Shown here in pieces: positions 28,122-36,142 of a stretch of DNA of 64,000 bases (positions are counted from its first letter, which is position 1; every line of letters starts with the position of its first letter). A program made the position numbers and the translations under genes. The notes under the pieces were generated by a model, which worked only from the letters and a program-made list of their open reading frames with translations, did not search any database and was not told the origin of the DNA. Origin of the DNA: Amycolatopsis solani (GTDB lineage Bacteria; Actinomycetota; Actinomycetes; Mycobacteriales; Pseudonocardiaceae). The stretch is taken from NCBI RefSeq assembly GCF_033441515.1, contig NZ_JAWQJT010000002.1:2046001-2110000 (forward strand). Reading direction: 5' to 3'.

Positions 28122-28760
28122 GCCGCGCAGCACCTCGGACGCGCGACGGCGGTGCACGGCGAACAGTTCCAGCGCCGCGTCCCGATCCCCCGCTCGCAGC
28201 GCCTCGGCGAGTTCGCGGTGCTCGGCGGGGATGCCCGCGAGGTAGCCCTCGGACTCGAGACCGATGCGCGTCAGCAGGAACAGGTGCACCTGCGAGCGGA
28301 TCGCTTCCCACGCCTCGCGCAGGCGGCGGTGGCCCGCGGCGGCGTAGACCGCGTCGTGGAACGCGAGGTCGCAGCGGACCATCTCGTGCGCGTCGGCCGC
28401 CCGTTCCATGCGGCCGACGACGGCGTCGATCTCCGAAAGGTCGGGCGCGTGCTCGACCACCAGCGCGACGGCGAGCTGTTCGAGCGCCGCCCGCAGGCTG
28501 TCCAGCTCGGCGACGTCCCCGTCGGACAGCGCGGTGACCGTGGTCCCCCGGTGCCACTCGCCGCGCACGAGCCCCTCGCGCGCCAGCTTGAGCAGCGCCT
28601 CCCGCACCGGCCCGCGGCTGACGCCCAGCGCCCCGGCCAGCTCGACCTCGCGCAGCTGGCTGCCCGGCGCGTACCCGCCGTCGAAGATCGCGTCGCGGAT
28701 GCGGTCGGCCACCTCGTCGGCCAGCCCGCGCCGGCGCGCGGGAGCCACTTGAGCGTTCAT
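28110..28760 (-). CDS. GntR-family regulator, FadR/FCD type
   Basis: 216 residues: winged HTH at about 10-75 (LADEVADRIRDAIFDGGYAPGSQL, VSRGPVREALLKL) and a helical FCD effector domain with metal-ligand histidines (LAFHDAVY, SEHRELAEA-like PAEHRELAEAL, VHRRR). FCD regulators bind small carboxylates. Divergent from the VOC gene with only 22 nt between starts; a 26-bp palindrome spans both start codons. Its 3' end overlaps the protease-nuclease gene by 12 nt. Confidence 0.85.
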   Translation of the reverse strand: MNAQVAPARRRGLADEVADRIRDAIFDGGYAPGSQLREVELAGALGVSRGPVREALLKLAREGLVRGEWHRGTTVTALSDGDVAELDSLRAALEQLAVALVVEHAPDLSEIDAVVGRMERAADAHEMVRCDLAFHDAVYAAAGHRRLREAWEAIRSQVHLFLLTRIGLESEGYLAGIPAEHRELAEALRAGDRDAALELFAVHRRRASEVLRGSEH

Positions 28761-28784
28761 GTCTTAATGTTAACATTCAGACAT
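28759..28784. promoter_or_regulatory. 26-bp palindrome spanning both divergent start codons
   Basis: A near-perfect 26-bp palindrome (ATGTCT at the left end, AGACAT at the right, centred on AATGTTAACATT) has one mismatched symmetric pair. It fills the 22-nt gap between the GntR and VOC genes and includes bases of both ATG codons. It is a likely GntR/FCD operator that would block transcription, and perhaps initiation, in both directions. Confidence 0.75.
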
Positions 28785-29199
28785 GACGCTCCCCCGCTTC
28801 CACCTCGCCGTGCCCGTCGACGACCTCGCCGCCGCCCGCCGCTTCTACGGCGAAGTCCTCGGCCTCGAGCCGGGCCGCAGCGCGGCCACCTGGGTCGACT
28901 GGAACCTGCACGGCCACCAGTTCGTGACGCACCTGGCGCCGTCCCGGCCGGAGCGGGTCCACAACCCGGTCGACGGGCACGACGTGCCGGTGCCGCACTT
29001 CGGCCTGCTCCTCGCCGTCGAGGAGTTCCACGCCCTCGCCGAGCGGCTGCGCGCCGCCGGGACGCAGTTCGTGATCGAGCCCTACCTCCGGTTCGAGGGG
29101 CAGCCGGGCGAGCAGTGGACGATGTTCCTGCTCGACCCGGCCGGGAACGCGCTGGAGTTCAAGGCGTTCGCCGACGACTCACAGGTCTTCGCGGTCTGA
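28783..29199 (+). CDS. VOC-family (glyoxalase/dioxygenase fold) protein
   Basis: 138 residues, two beta-alpha-beta-beta-beta halves: [22 protein letters not shown] at the start and [15 protein letters not shown] at the end, typical of the glyoxalase/bleomycin-resistance/extradiol superfamily. Candidate metal ligands are His7, His71-region (VPHFGLLL) and Glu129 (LEFK). It could be an isomerase, lyase or dioxygenase. Divergent GntR/FCD regulator suggests induction by a small carboxylate. No room for a Shine-Dalgarno inside the palindrome that precedes it. Overlaps the convergent TerC gene by 21 nt. Confidence 0.78.
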   Translation: MTLPRFHLAVPVDDLAAARRFYGEVLGLEPGRSAATWVDWNLHGHQFVTHLAPSRPERVHNPVDGHDVPVPHFGLLLAVEEFHALAERLRAAGTQFVIEPYLRFEGQPGEQWTMFLLDPAGNALEFKAFADDSQVFAV

Positions 29200-30180
29200 G
29201 CCGCCGGACCCGCGCAGCGAACCCGGGTGCGCCTTCGCCCCGGGGTCGCGCCGGGTCTTGACCAGGCTGGCGACGGTCACCACGGCGAGGACGCCGATGA
29301 TCACCGCGAGGCTGACCGGGGTGGCGATCTCCGGGACGCGCGCGTCGACGTCGACGTGCGCCCAGTGCAGGATCAGCTTCACCCCGATGAACGCGAGGAT
29401 CACCGCGAGCCCGGCGGAGAGGTAGACGAGCCGGTCGAGCAGTCCCTTCACGAGGAAGTACAGCGCGCGCAGGCCCAGCAGCGCGAAGGCGTTGGCGGCG
29501 AAGACGATGAAGGGCTCGTCGGTCACGCCGAACACCGCCGGGATCGAATCCAGCGCGAACAGCAGGTCGACCCCGCCGATCGCGACCAGGACCACCACCA
29601 GCGGCGTGACGAGCCGCCGTCCCCCGGCCCGGGTGGTCAGCCGGCCGCCGTCGTAGGTCTCGGACACCGGCAGCAGGCGCCGCGCGGTGCGCACGACGAG
29701 GTTGTGCTCGATGTCGGGGTCGGCGTCGCGGTGCCGGAACAGCTGGACGCCGGTGAAGATCAGCAGCAGGCCGAACAGCAGGAACATGAAGGAGAACAAC
29801 GCGAGCAGGGCCGCGCCGAGCGCGATGAAGAGCCCGCGCATCACCAGCGCGAGCACGATCCCGAACGTGAGCACCTTGTGCTGGTGCTCTTCTGGGACGG
29901 CGAACGTCGTCATGATGATCACGAAGACGAACAGGTTGTCGACCGACAGGCTCTTTTCGACGATGTAGCCGGCGAAGTACTCGGCGCCGAACTCACCGCC
30001 GTGGGCCAGCGCCAGCCAGACGCCGAACGCCACCGCGACGAGGATGTAGCCCACCGACCACGCGACGGCCTCGCCGAACCCGACCCGGTGCGGCCGGACC
30101 GCGGCAAGCACGAGGTCGACGGCCAGCAAGGCCAGGACGACGCCGATGGTGACGAGCCACGTGCCGGCGCCGATGCCCAT
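29179..30180 (-). CDS. TerC-family integral membrane protein
   Basis: 333 residues with 8-9 membrane helices. Family marks are [13 protein letters not shown], the [19 protein letters not shown] segment with membrane-embedded acidic residues, and [18 protein letters not shown]. TerC proteins were named for tellurite resistance; characterised relatives export or load metal ions such as manganese. The ATG at 30180 (GGGGGAA upstream) is chosen because a longer reading frame upstream encodes no membrane protein. It stands alone between a VOC gene and a TetR gene. Confidence 0.85.
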   Translation of the reverse strand: MGIGAGTWLVTIGVVLALLAVDLVLAAVRPHRVGFGEAVAWSVGYILVAVAFGVWLALAHGGEFGAEYFAGYIVEKSLSVDNLFVFVIIMTTFAVPEEHQHKVLTFGIVLALVMRGLFIALGAALLALFSFMFLLFGLLLIFTGVQLFRHRDADPDIEHNLVVRTARRLLPVSETYDGGRLTTRAGGRRLVTPLVVVLVAIGGVDLLFALDSIPAVFGVTDEPFIVFAANAFALLGLRALYFLVKGLLDRLVYLSAGLAVILAFIGVKLILHWAHVDVDARVPEIATPVSLAVIIGVLAVVTVASLVKTRRDPGAKAHPGSLRGSGGSDREDL

Positions 30181-30275
30181 CCGTTCCCCCGCTCCCGCGT
30201 GCTTGCCGCGATCGTAGGGGCAAGCGCGGGCCCCCGCACCCGGGCTCCACTGTGGACGATCAGCACTGTGGACAG

Positions 30276-30962
30276 TCAGCGCGGGGTCAGGTCGGCCGCG
30301 GCGAGCGGCGCGTCCGGGTCGAGCTCGACACCGCCCGCGCGCAGGGTGTCGTCGACGATCCCCCAGACCCAGCGCGCCAGCAGCGCGGCCAGCTCGGCGC
30401 GGCTGACCCCGCGGGGGTTCTCCAGCCAGCGCGAGGTGCTCGTCTCCACCAGGCCGACCAGCCCGAACGCGACGGCCTCGCAGACGCGGGTGTCCATCCC
30501 GAAGAGCCCGAGGTAGTGCTCCAAGACGACGGTGAGCTGGCGGGCGATGGCGGTCTTGCCGTCGGCGAAGACGTCGGGCTCGGCGTCCATGCCGTGCTTG
30601 GTCAGGTAGCGGTAGAGCGAGCCGTGCTCGGCGAGCCAGCGGGTGTGCGCGCCGATCGCCGTCCGGATCAGATCCATCGGCGTGCCGCCGGGGCTCCACA
30701 GCGGCGCGAATTCGGCGGTGATCAGCTCGGCCACCCGGCCCGCGATGGCGTGCTGGAGATCGGCGGCGCCGTCGAAGTGCCGGTAGAGCCGCGTGCGGGC
30801 CACGCCGGCTTCGTCGGCGATCTGCTCGGTGGACACCTCGGGCCCGTACCGCGTGATGGCGCGCAGCCCCGCCTCGACGAACTCGCCGCGACGGCGTTCC
30901 CGCTGCCCGGCCCACCGCACGGCCCGCCCATCCGGCGGCCGCGGTCTGTCCGTCGATGTCAT
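30276..30962 (-). CDS. TetR-family transcriptional regulator
   Basis: 228 residues. HTH at about 25-75 (RRGEFVEAGLRAITRYG, STEQIADEAGVARTRLYRHFD) followed by a TetR ligand domain of the group often found beside lipid and wax-ester genes. ATG at 30962 preferred over TTG at 30968. Upstream gene neighbour is the divergent sigma factor (31047). AGTGTA/TACACT half-sites lie in the shared gap. Target unknown. Confidence 0.82.
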   Translation of the reverse strand: MTSTDRPRPPDGRAVRWAGQRERRRGEFVEAGLRAITRYGPEVSTEQIADEAGVARTRLYRHFDGAADLQHAIAGRVAELITAEFAPLWSPGGTPMDLIRTAIGAHTRWLAEHGSLYRYLTKHGMDAEPDVFADGKTAIARQLTVVLEHYLGLFGMDTRVCEAVAFGLVGLVETSTSRWLENPRGVSRAELAALLARWVWGIVDDTLRAGGVELDPDAPLAAADLTPR

Positions 30963-30970
30963 CGGCAAGA

Positions 30971-31001
30971 AGTGTATCGACGCGGCGCTATCGCGTACAC
31001 T
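30971..31001. promoter_or_regulatory. Possible operator half-sites between TetR and sigma-factor genes
   Basis: AGTGTA (30971-30976) and TACACT (30996-31001) are exact complements 19 nt apart in the 84-nt divergent gap, next to the TetR start. The spacing is long for a single dimer site, so this is a weak suggestion. Confidence 0.3.
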
Positions 31002-31046
31002 GCCGTACCTCTTACTTTGGGTGCAGCGTGGTCACGGAGAGTACCA

Positions 31047-31793
31047 ATGGGGACAGCAGACGAGGACCCGCCGGACGCGGAACTGCTCGCCGCCCTCCGC
31101 GCCGGCGACCTCGCCGCGGGCGGCACCCTGTTCCGCCGCCACGCGGGCCCGCTGCGCGGCATCGCGGGCGGCTGGGCGAACCAGCCCGCCGAGCGCGACG
31201 ACCTGGTCGCCGAGGCGTTCACCCGCGTCCTGACGGTGGTCCGCGCGGGCGGCGGCCCGGTCGGCGACCTGCGGCCGTACCTCGTCGTGACGATGCGGAA
31301 CCTGGTGTCCCGCTGGGGAAAGCAGGGCAGCCGCGTCGAGCTGTGCGAGACGGTCCCCGAGGCCTCCGCGACGGGCGGCGCCGACGAGCGGGCCCTGCAC
31401 CGCTCGAACCAGAAGCTGGTGTGGACGGCGTACTGCACGCTCCCGGGCCGCTGGCGGACGGTGCTCTGGCGCACCGAAGCGGAGGGCGACACCCCGACGG
31501 AGGTCGCCCCCCTGCTCGGACTTTCACCCAACAGTGTGGCGGCGCTGGCGATGCGGGCGCGCGAGGGCCTACGGCAGGCGTACCTGCAGGTCCAGGTACC
31601 GGACGCGGAGGAGCCGATCTGCCGCGAGCCCCGCCGCCGCATGGGAGCGTGGGTCCGCGGAGCCCTGTCCGCCCGCCGCGCGACGGCGATCACCGAGCAC
31701 ATCGCGGGCTGCCGAGCCTGCCGGACGGTGGCGACGGGCCTGGACGAGGCCAACCGCGAACTCCCCACGACGGCGGCCCGCCTCACCGGCTGA
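31047..31793 (+). CDS. ECF-like RNA polymerase sigma factor with fused zinc-finger domain
   Basis: 248 residues. Region 2 is seen around RDDLVAEAFTRVLTVV and PYLVVTMRNLV, region 4 around TPTEVAPLLGLSPNSVAALAMRAREGL. The C-terminal tail carries HIAGCRACRTV, the H-x3-C-x2-C motif of zinc-binding anti-sigma (zf-HC2) domains. Sensor and sigma factor thus seem joined in one chain, with no separate anti-sigma gene. GGAGAG precedes the ATG. Divergent from a TetR regulator. The trigger and regulon are unknown. Confidence 0.82.
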   Translation: MGTADEDPPDAELLAALRAGDLAAGGTLFRRHAGPLRGIAGGWANQPAERDDLVAEAFTRVLTVVRAGGGPVGDLRPYLVVTMRNLVSRWGKQGSRVELCETVPEASATGGADERALHRSNQKLVWTAYCTLPGRWRTVLWRTEAEGDTPTEVAPLLGLSPNSVAALAMRAREGLRQAYLQVQVPDAEEPICREPRRRMGAWVRGALSARRATAITEHIAGCRACRTVATGLDEANRELPTTAARLTG

Positions 31794-31818
31794 TCCCCAC
31801 CCGCGCTCGCCCCGGGAG

Positions 31819-31871
31819 GTCTTGAATGACTCATTCAGGACCTCCCACGCCCTGAATGACTCATTCAAGAC
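31819..31871. repeat. Inverted repeat, TTGAATGA(C/G)TCATTCA family, copy 2
   Basis: Arms 31819-31839 (GTCTTGAATGACTCATTCAGG) and 31851-31871 are complementary over 21 bp with a single central mismatch. The left arm is identical to copy 1 at 20927. Here it follows the sigma-factor gene and precedes a gene on the same strand, consistent with a terminator. The surrounding GGGAGG/CCTCCC also pair. The rest of the 185-nt gap holds only the GGTTGCCC motif noted below. Confidence 0.75.
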
Positions 31872-31978
31872 ATCGGCACCGGGGTCCTGCATCCGCGCGG
31901 CCACCCCGGGGTTGCGTGAAGGTTGCCCCACCCCCCACCAGCCGGGTTACCGTGAGGCCACGGCCCCAGGAGGTGGCG

Positions 31979-33154
31979 GTGGACGAAGGCGTCTGCGCGG
32001 TCCGGCCCGGCATCGACGTGGCCGGGCACGCCCGGCTGCTCGCGGGCATCCACGACGCCGTCCTGGCCGGGAAACCCCCGAAAACCGCTCCGCGCCTGCT
32101 CGTAGAACGCTCTTGGCGCCGCGTCGCCGCCCAAGGGGTCGATCCCGATCGGCCGCCGGCGCCCGATCCCGTCGGCGTCGCCGAAGTCGAACGGCGGCGG
32201 AGCGGCTGCCGGCTGAACGAGGTGCTGCCCGAGCTGCGGGGCGCGCTGACCTCCGTCGCCGAAGACGCGCACCACCTCATGGTCGTCGCCGACGCCGACG
32301 GGGTCGTGCTCTGGCGGGAAGGCGCCAAAAGGGTGCGTCACCGAGCCGACTCGCTCGGCTTCACCGAAGGCGCCACCTGGTCGGAGCCCGCCATCGGGAG
32401 CAACGCGATCGGGACCGCGCTGGCCGAGGCCGCGCCGGTGCAGATGTTCGCCGCCGAGCACTTCGTGCGGTCGCACCACGCCTGGACCTGCACGGCCTAC
32501 CCGGTGCACGATCCGCGGACCGGGGAGCTGCTCGGCATCGTCGACGTCAGCGGGCCGGCCGAGACCGTGCACCCGATGACCGTCGCGCTGGTCGGGACGT
32601 CCGTGCGGCTCGTCGAAGCCCTGCTGTGGCAGCGGCACGAGGCCCGGCTGCAAGGGCTCCGGCAGCTGTCCGGGCACGTGCTCGGCGGCGGGCCGGGGCT
32701 GGTCGTCGACGACCACGGCTGGGTCGCCGCCCAGAGCGGGGTCTCGGGGATCGACCGGGTCGCCGCGCCCAGCCCGGGCGTGCCGGTCGCCGTGCGCGGG
32801 ATCGGGGCGTGCGAACCCGAGCCGGTGCCCGGGGGGTGGCTGCTGCGGCCGAGCCGCCGGGAACGGCTGCGGCTCACCCTCGAGTTCGGGCCGCCGCGCG
32901 CGATCGTCGAAGGGTCGGCGCGGTGGACGCACCCGCTCGGGCCGCGCCAGGCCGACCTGCTGCGGCTGATCGCGACCGCCGGTCCGGCCGGGGTGTCGGC
33001 CGCGCAGCTGTCGGAAACCGTCTACGGCGACCGCACGCACCTGGTGACCGTGCGCGCCGAGCTGTCGCGGCTGCGCAAGCTCGTCGGCGGCCTGCTGCTC
33101 GCCCGGCCGTACCGGATCGCGCCGGACGTCGACGTCGTGCTGATGCAACCTTAG
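31979..33154 (+). CDS. GAF-domain transcriptional regulator with C-terminal winged helix
   Basis: 391 residues from GTG 31979 (AGGAGG 5 nt upstream). After an N-terminal helical segment comes a GAF domain (about 80-215; GATWSEPAIGSNAIGTALAE) as in AcoR-type activators, but no AAA+ sigma54 domain follows. The C-terminal 70 residues (LGPRQADLLRLIATAGPAG, VYGDRTHLVTVRAELSRLRKLVGG) look like an OmpR-type winged helix. It is followed 90 nt later by a flavin monooxygenase on the same strand and probably controls it in response to a ketone, aldehyde or similar effector. Confidence 0.8.
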   Translation: MDEGVCAVRPGIDVAGHARLLAGIHDAVLAGKPPKTAPRLLVERSWRRVAAQGVDPDRPPAPDPVGVAEVERRRSGCRLNEVLPELRGALTSVAEDAHHLMVVADADGVVLWREGAKRVRHRADSLGFTEGATWSEPAIGSNAIGTALAEAAPVQMFAAEHFVRSHHAWTCTAYPVHDPRTGELLGIVDVSGPAETVHPMTVALVGTSVRLVEALLWQRHEARLQGLRQLSGHVLGGGPGLVVDDHGWVAAQSGVSGIDRVAAPSPGVPVAVRGIGACEPEPVPGGWLLRPSRRERLRLTLEFGPPRAIVEGSARWTHPLGPRQADLLRLIATAGPAGVSAAQLSETVYGDRTHLVTVRAELSRLRKLVGGLLLARPYRIAPDVDVVLMQP

Positions 33155-33165
33155 GGCAACCCTTA
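33146..33165. promoter_or_regulatory. CAACC direct repeat before the monooxygenase gene
   Basis: CAACCTTA and CAACCCTTA lie 3 nt apart, overlapping the GAF-regulator stop. The same core in the opposite orientation (GGTTGCCC at 31921-31928) lies before the regulator's own start. A site shared by regulator and target fits autoregulation plus activation; evidence is only the shared motif. Confidence 0.35.
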
Positions 33166-33244
33166 CGCGGACCCGGGCCGCCGGGGTTGGCTGCCCTCAG
33201 CGCGCCGCCGACGAAGACGGTGCCCGAGACGGGGAGGTCCGCTC

Positions 33245-35059
33245 ATGACCCAGACCCTCGAACCGGCCGCCGCCGTCGGGGCCCGGCAGCGCGTCGAAGG
33301 CTGGCTCGCCGACTTCGAGGCCGCGCTCGCGGCCCGGGACGCGGACCGGGCCGCCACCCTCTTCGCGACGACGTCGTTCTGGCGCGATCTGGTCGCCTTC
33401 ACCTGGAACCTCAAGACCGTCGAAAACCGCGACGGCGTCCGGGATCTGCTCCTCGCCACGATGGACACCACCGACGCGAGCGGCTTCCACGCCACCGAGG
33501 AGCCGACCGAAACCGACGGCGTCGTCGAGGCCTGGATCGGCTTCGAAACCGCGGCCGGCCGGGGCCGCGGGCACCTGCGGCTCACCGACGAGGGCGCGTT
33601 CACGCTGCTCACCACGCTGCACGAGCTGAAGGGCCACGAAGAGCCGATCGGCACCGCGCGGCCGAAGGGCGCCGAGCACGGCGTCCACCGCGACCGCGTC
33701 ACCTGGTCCGAAGCCCGGCAGGCCGAACGAGAAGAACTGGGCACCACGCGGCAGCCGTACGTCGTCGTCATCGGCGGCGGCCAGGGCGGGATCGCGCTGG
33801 GCGCCCGGCTGCGCCAGCTCGGCGTGCCGCACGTGGTCGTCGACCGCTACGCCCGCCCCGGCGACCAGTGGCGCGGCCGTTACAAGTCGCTCTGCCTGCA
33901 CGACCCCGTCTGGTACGACCACCTGCCCTACCTCGACTTCCCGCGCAACTGGCCGGTCTTCGCGCCCAAGGACAAGATCGCCGACTGGCTCGAGATGTAC
34001 ACGAAGGTCATGGAGGTGAACTACTGGTCGTCGACGACGTGCCGGAGCGCCTCCTACGACGAAGAAGCCGAGGAATGGACGGTCGTCCTCGACCGCGACG
34101 GCGAAGAAGTCGTCCTCAAGCCGAAGCAGCTGGTGCTCGCGACCGGCATGTCCGGCAAGCCGAACGTCCCGGAAGTGCCCGGCCAGGACCGCTTCCAGGG
34201 CGAGCAGCACCACAGCTCGCAGCACCCCGGCCCGGACGCCTACCGCGGCAAGAAGGCCGTGATCATCGGGTCCAACAACTCGGCGTTCGACATCTGCGGC
34301 GCGCTCTGGGAAGCCGGCGCCGACGTCACCATGGTCCAGCGCAGCTCCACGCACATCGTGAAGTCGGACTCCCTGATGGACCTCGGGCTCGGCGACCTGT
34401 ACTCGGAACGCGCGCTGGCCGCCGGGATGACGACGCAGAAGGCGGACCTGACGTTCGCCTCGCTCCCCTACCGGATCATGCACACCTTCCAGCAGCCGGT
34501 GTACGCCGCGATCAAGGACCGCGACCAGGAGTTCTACGACCGCCTCGAAGGCGCAGGCTTCCGCCACGATTGGGGCGACGACGACTCCGGCCTGTTCATG
34601 AAGTACCTGCGCCGCGGCTCGGGCTACTACATCGACGTCGGCGCCGCGGACCTCGTGGCGAACGGCGACGTCAAGCTCGCGCACGGCCAGGTCACCGAAC
34701 TGACGGAGAACTCCGTGAAGCTCGACGACGGCACCGAGCTGGAGGCGGACCTGGTCGTCTACGCCACGGGCTACGGCTCGATGAACGGCTGGGCCGCGGA
34801 CCTGATCAGCCAGGAGGTCGCCGACAAGGTCGGCAAGGTGTGGGGCCTGGGCTCCGACACCACGAAGGACCCGGGGCCGTGGGAAGGCGAGCAGCGGAAC
34901 ATGTGGAAGCCGACCCGGCAGGAGGGGTTGTGGTTCCACGGCGGGAACCTGCACCAGTCCCGCCACTACTCGCTCTACCTCGCCCTGCAGCTCAAGGCCC
35001 GCGCCGAAGGCCTGCCGACGCCGGTCTACGGGCTGCAGGAAGTGCACCACCTCGCCTAG
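33245..35059 (+). CDS. Flavin-containing monooxygenase with N-terminal NTF2-like domain
   Basis: 604 residues. Residues 10-140 form a SnoaL/NTF2-like domain (ADFEAALAARDADRAATLF); from about 170 follows a class B flavoprotein monooxygenase with FAD loop VVIGGGQGGIALGARL, the fingerprint HHSSQHPGPDAYRGKK, NADPH loop VIIGSNNSAFDICGAL, and a late ATGYGS. Such enzymes insert oxygen into ketones or hydroxylate N/S atoms. The fusion is seen in actinobacterial and fungal oxidoreductases, function unclear. The upstream GAF regulator suggests induced ketone or aromatic metabolism. Confidence 0.85.
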   Translation: MTQTLEPAAAVGARQRVEGWLADFEAALAARDADRAATLFATTSFWRDLVAFTWNLKTVENRDGVRDLLLATMDTTDASGFHATEEPTETDGVVEAWIGFETAAGRGRGHLRLTDEGAFTLLTTLHELKGHEEPIGTARPKGAEHGVHRDRVTWSEARQAEREELGTTRQPYVVVIGGGQGGIALGARLRQLGVPHVVVDRYARPGDQWRGRYKSLCLHDPVWYDHLPYLDFPRNWPVFAPKDKIADWLEMYTKVMEVNYWSSTTCRSASYDEEAEEWTVVLDRDGEEVVLKPKQLVLATGMSGKPNVPEVPGQDRFQGEQHHSSQHPGPDAYRGKKAVIIGSNNSAFDICGALWEAGADVTMVQRSSTHIVKSDSLMDLGLGDLYSERALAAGMTTQKADLTFASLPYRIMHTFQQPVYAAIKDRDQEFYDRLEGAGFRHDWGDDDSGLFMKYLRRGSGYYIDVGAADLVANGDVKLAHGQVTELTENSVKLDDGTELEADLVVYATGYGSMNGWAADLISQEVADKVGKVWGLGSDTTKDPGPWEGEQRNMWKPTRQEGLWFHGGNLHQSRHYSLYLALQLKARAEGLPTPVYGLQEVHHLA

Positions 35060-35067
35060 CGTCCGGG

Positions 35068-35115
35068 GCTCGTGAGTGTTTAGTCGGGTTAGAACCCGAC
35101 TAAACACTCACGAGC
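35068..35115. repeat. Perfect 23-bp inverted repeat, GAGTGTTTAGTCGGGTT family, copy 1
   Basis: Arms 35068-35090 and 35093-35115 are exact complements with a 2-nt centre (core GTGAGTGTTTAGTCGGGTT). It separates the convergent monooxygenase and fadE33 genes and contains the fadE33 stop codon (35108-35110). It is an ideal bidirectional terminator. A second copy with an identical core lies at 43695-43738. Confidence 0.85.
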
Positions 35116-36142
35116 GGTCGCGGAAGCCGAACAGGAGGGCGGTCCCGTGCGCGCGCTTGAAGTACAGGTGGGCGTCGTGTTCCCAGGTGATCGCGATGCC
35201 GCCGTGCAACTGGACCATCTCGGCGGCGGCGTGTGAAAACGCTTCGCCGCACACGAGTTTCGCGCCTGCGACCGCTTCGGCGTCACCGTCCACAATGGCC
35301 GCGAACAACGCCGACCGCGCGGCCTCGACGTGGACGTGGACGTCGGCCATCCGGTGCTTCAGTGCCTGGAACGACCCGATCGGGCGGCCGAACTGACGGC
35401 GTTGCTTCGTGTACTCCACCGTCAGTTCCAGTGCCCGGGCCGCCGCGCCGACCTGCTCGGCGGCCACCGCGATCACCGCCGTGTCGAGCACCTGCCGCAG
35501 CTGCCGCCCGAATCCGCCGGTGTCGAGGCGCCGGGCGGGCGTCGAAGCGAAGTCCACCACGGCCAGCCGCCGGGTCGGGTCGAGGGTCGTCACGCGCTCG
35601 CGGCGGACGCCCTCGAGCGGCACTTCGAACAGGCCGGCGCCGTCGGCCGTCGGGGCCACGGCGAGCAGGACGTCCGCGAGGTCGCCGTCCAGGACGTAGG
35701 CGGCGCGGCCGTCGAGGCCGGTCTCCGACGCGGTCAGCGCGAGCGCCCAGTCGTCATCGGCCCAGGCCAGCGCGGCGAGGGTGGTGCCCGCGGCGATGCC
35801 CGGGAGCAGCCGTTCGCAGGCTTCGTCGTTGCCGGCCCGCAGCAGGGCCTCGCCGCAGAGCACCGCCGAGCCCAGCAGCGGTGAAGGCGTCAGCGTCCGG
35901 CCGAGTTCCTGCTGGACCACGCAGACTTCGGCGAGTCCCGCGCCCGCGCCGCCGTAGTGCTCCGGGATGGCGAGGGCGGCGACGCCGATCTGTTCGCACA
36001 GCGTCGACCACAGCTTGTCGTCGTGGCCCAGCGGCGAAGCCATCGCGGCCCGGACCGCCTCGGGCCCCGACCGCCGGGTCAGCAGCGCCCGGACGGCGTC
36101 GCGCAGGGCGAGGGCCTCCTCGGTGTCCAGCGGGTCGGTCAT
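35108..36142 (-). CDS. fadE33: Acyl-CoA dehydrogenase, FadE33-like
   Basis: 344 residues with the acyl-CoA dehydrogenase fold: N-terminal helices (IPEHYGGAGAGLAEVC), a short middle beta domain and the C-terminal bundle with YTKQRRQFGRPIGSFQALKHRMAD and QLHGGIAITWEHDAHLYFKR. It is the last gene of the leftward fadD3 operon. Paired short ACADs after fadE31 match M. tuberculosis fadE31-fadE32-fadE33, which take part in degrading the methylated ring C/D remnant of cholesterol; such pairs often form heteromers. Symbol rests on order and size, not on a search. Confidence 0.75.
   Translation of the reverse strand: MTDPLDTEEALALRDAVRALLTRRSGPEAVRAAMASPLGHDDKLWSTLCEQIGVAALAIPEHYGGAGAGLAEVCVVQQELGRTLTPSPLLGSAVLCGEALLRAGNDEACERLLPGIAAGTTLAALAWADDDWALALTASETGLDGRAAYVLDGDLADVLLAVAPTADGAGLFEVPLEGVRRERVTTLDPTRRLAVVDFASTPARRLDTGGFGRQLRQVLDTAVIAVAAEQVGAAARALELTVEYTKQRRQFGRPIGSFQALKHRMADVHVHVEAARSALFAAIVDGDAEAVAGAKLVCGEAFSHAAAEMVQLHGGIAITWEHDAHLYFKRAHGTALLFGFRDRS

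Noticed and set aside
30246..30273. GTCCACTGTGGAC-like sites as DnaA boxes or an origin
   Set aside because: They resemble TTGTCCACA only in part, are scattered through coding sequence, and no dnaA, dnaN or AT-rich unwinding region is present.
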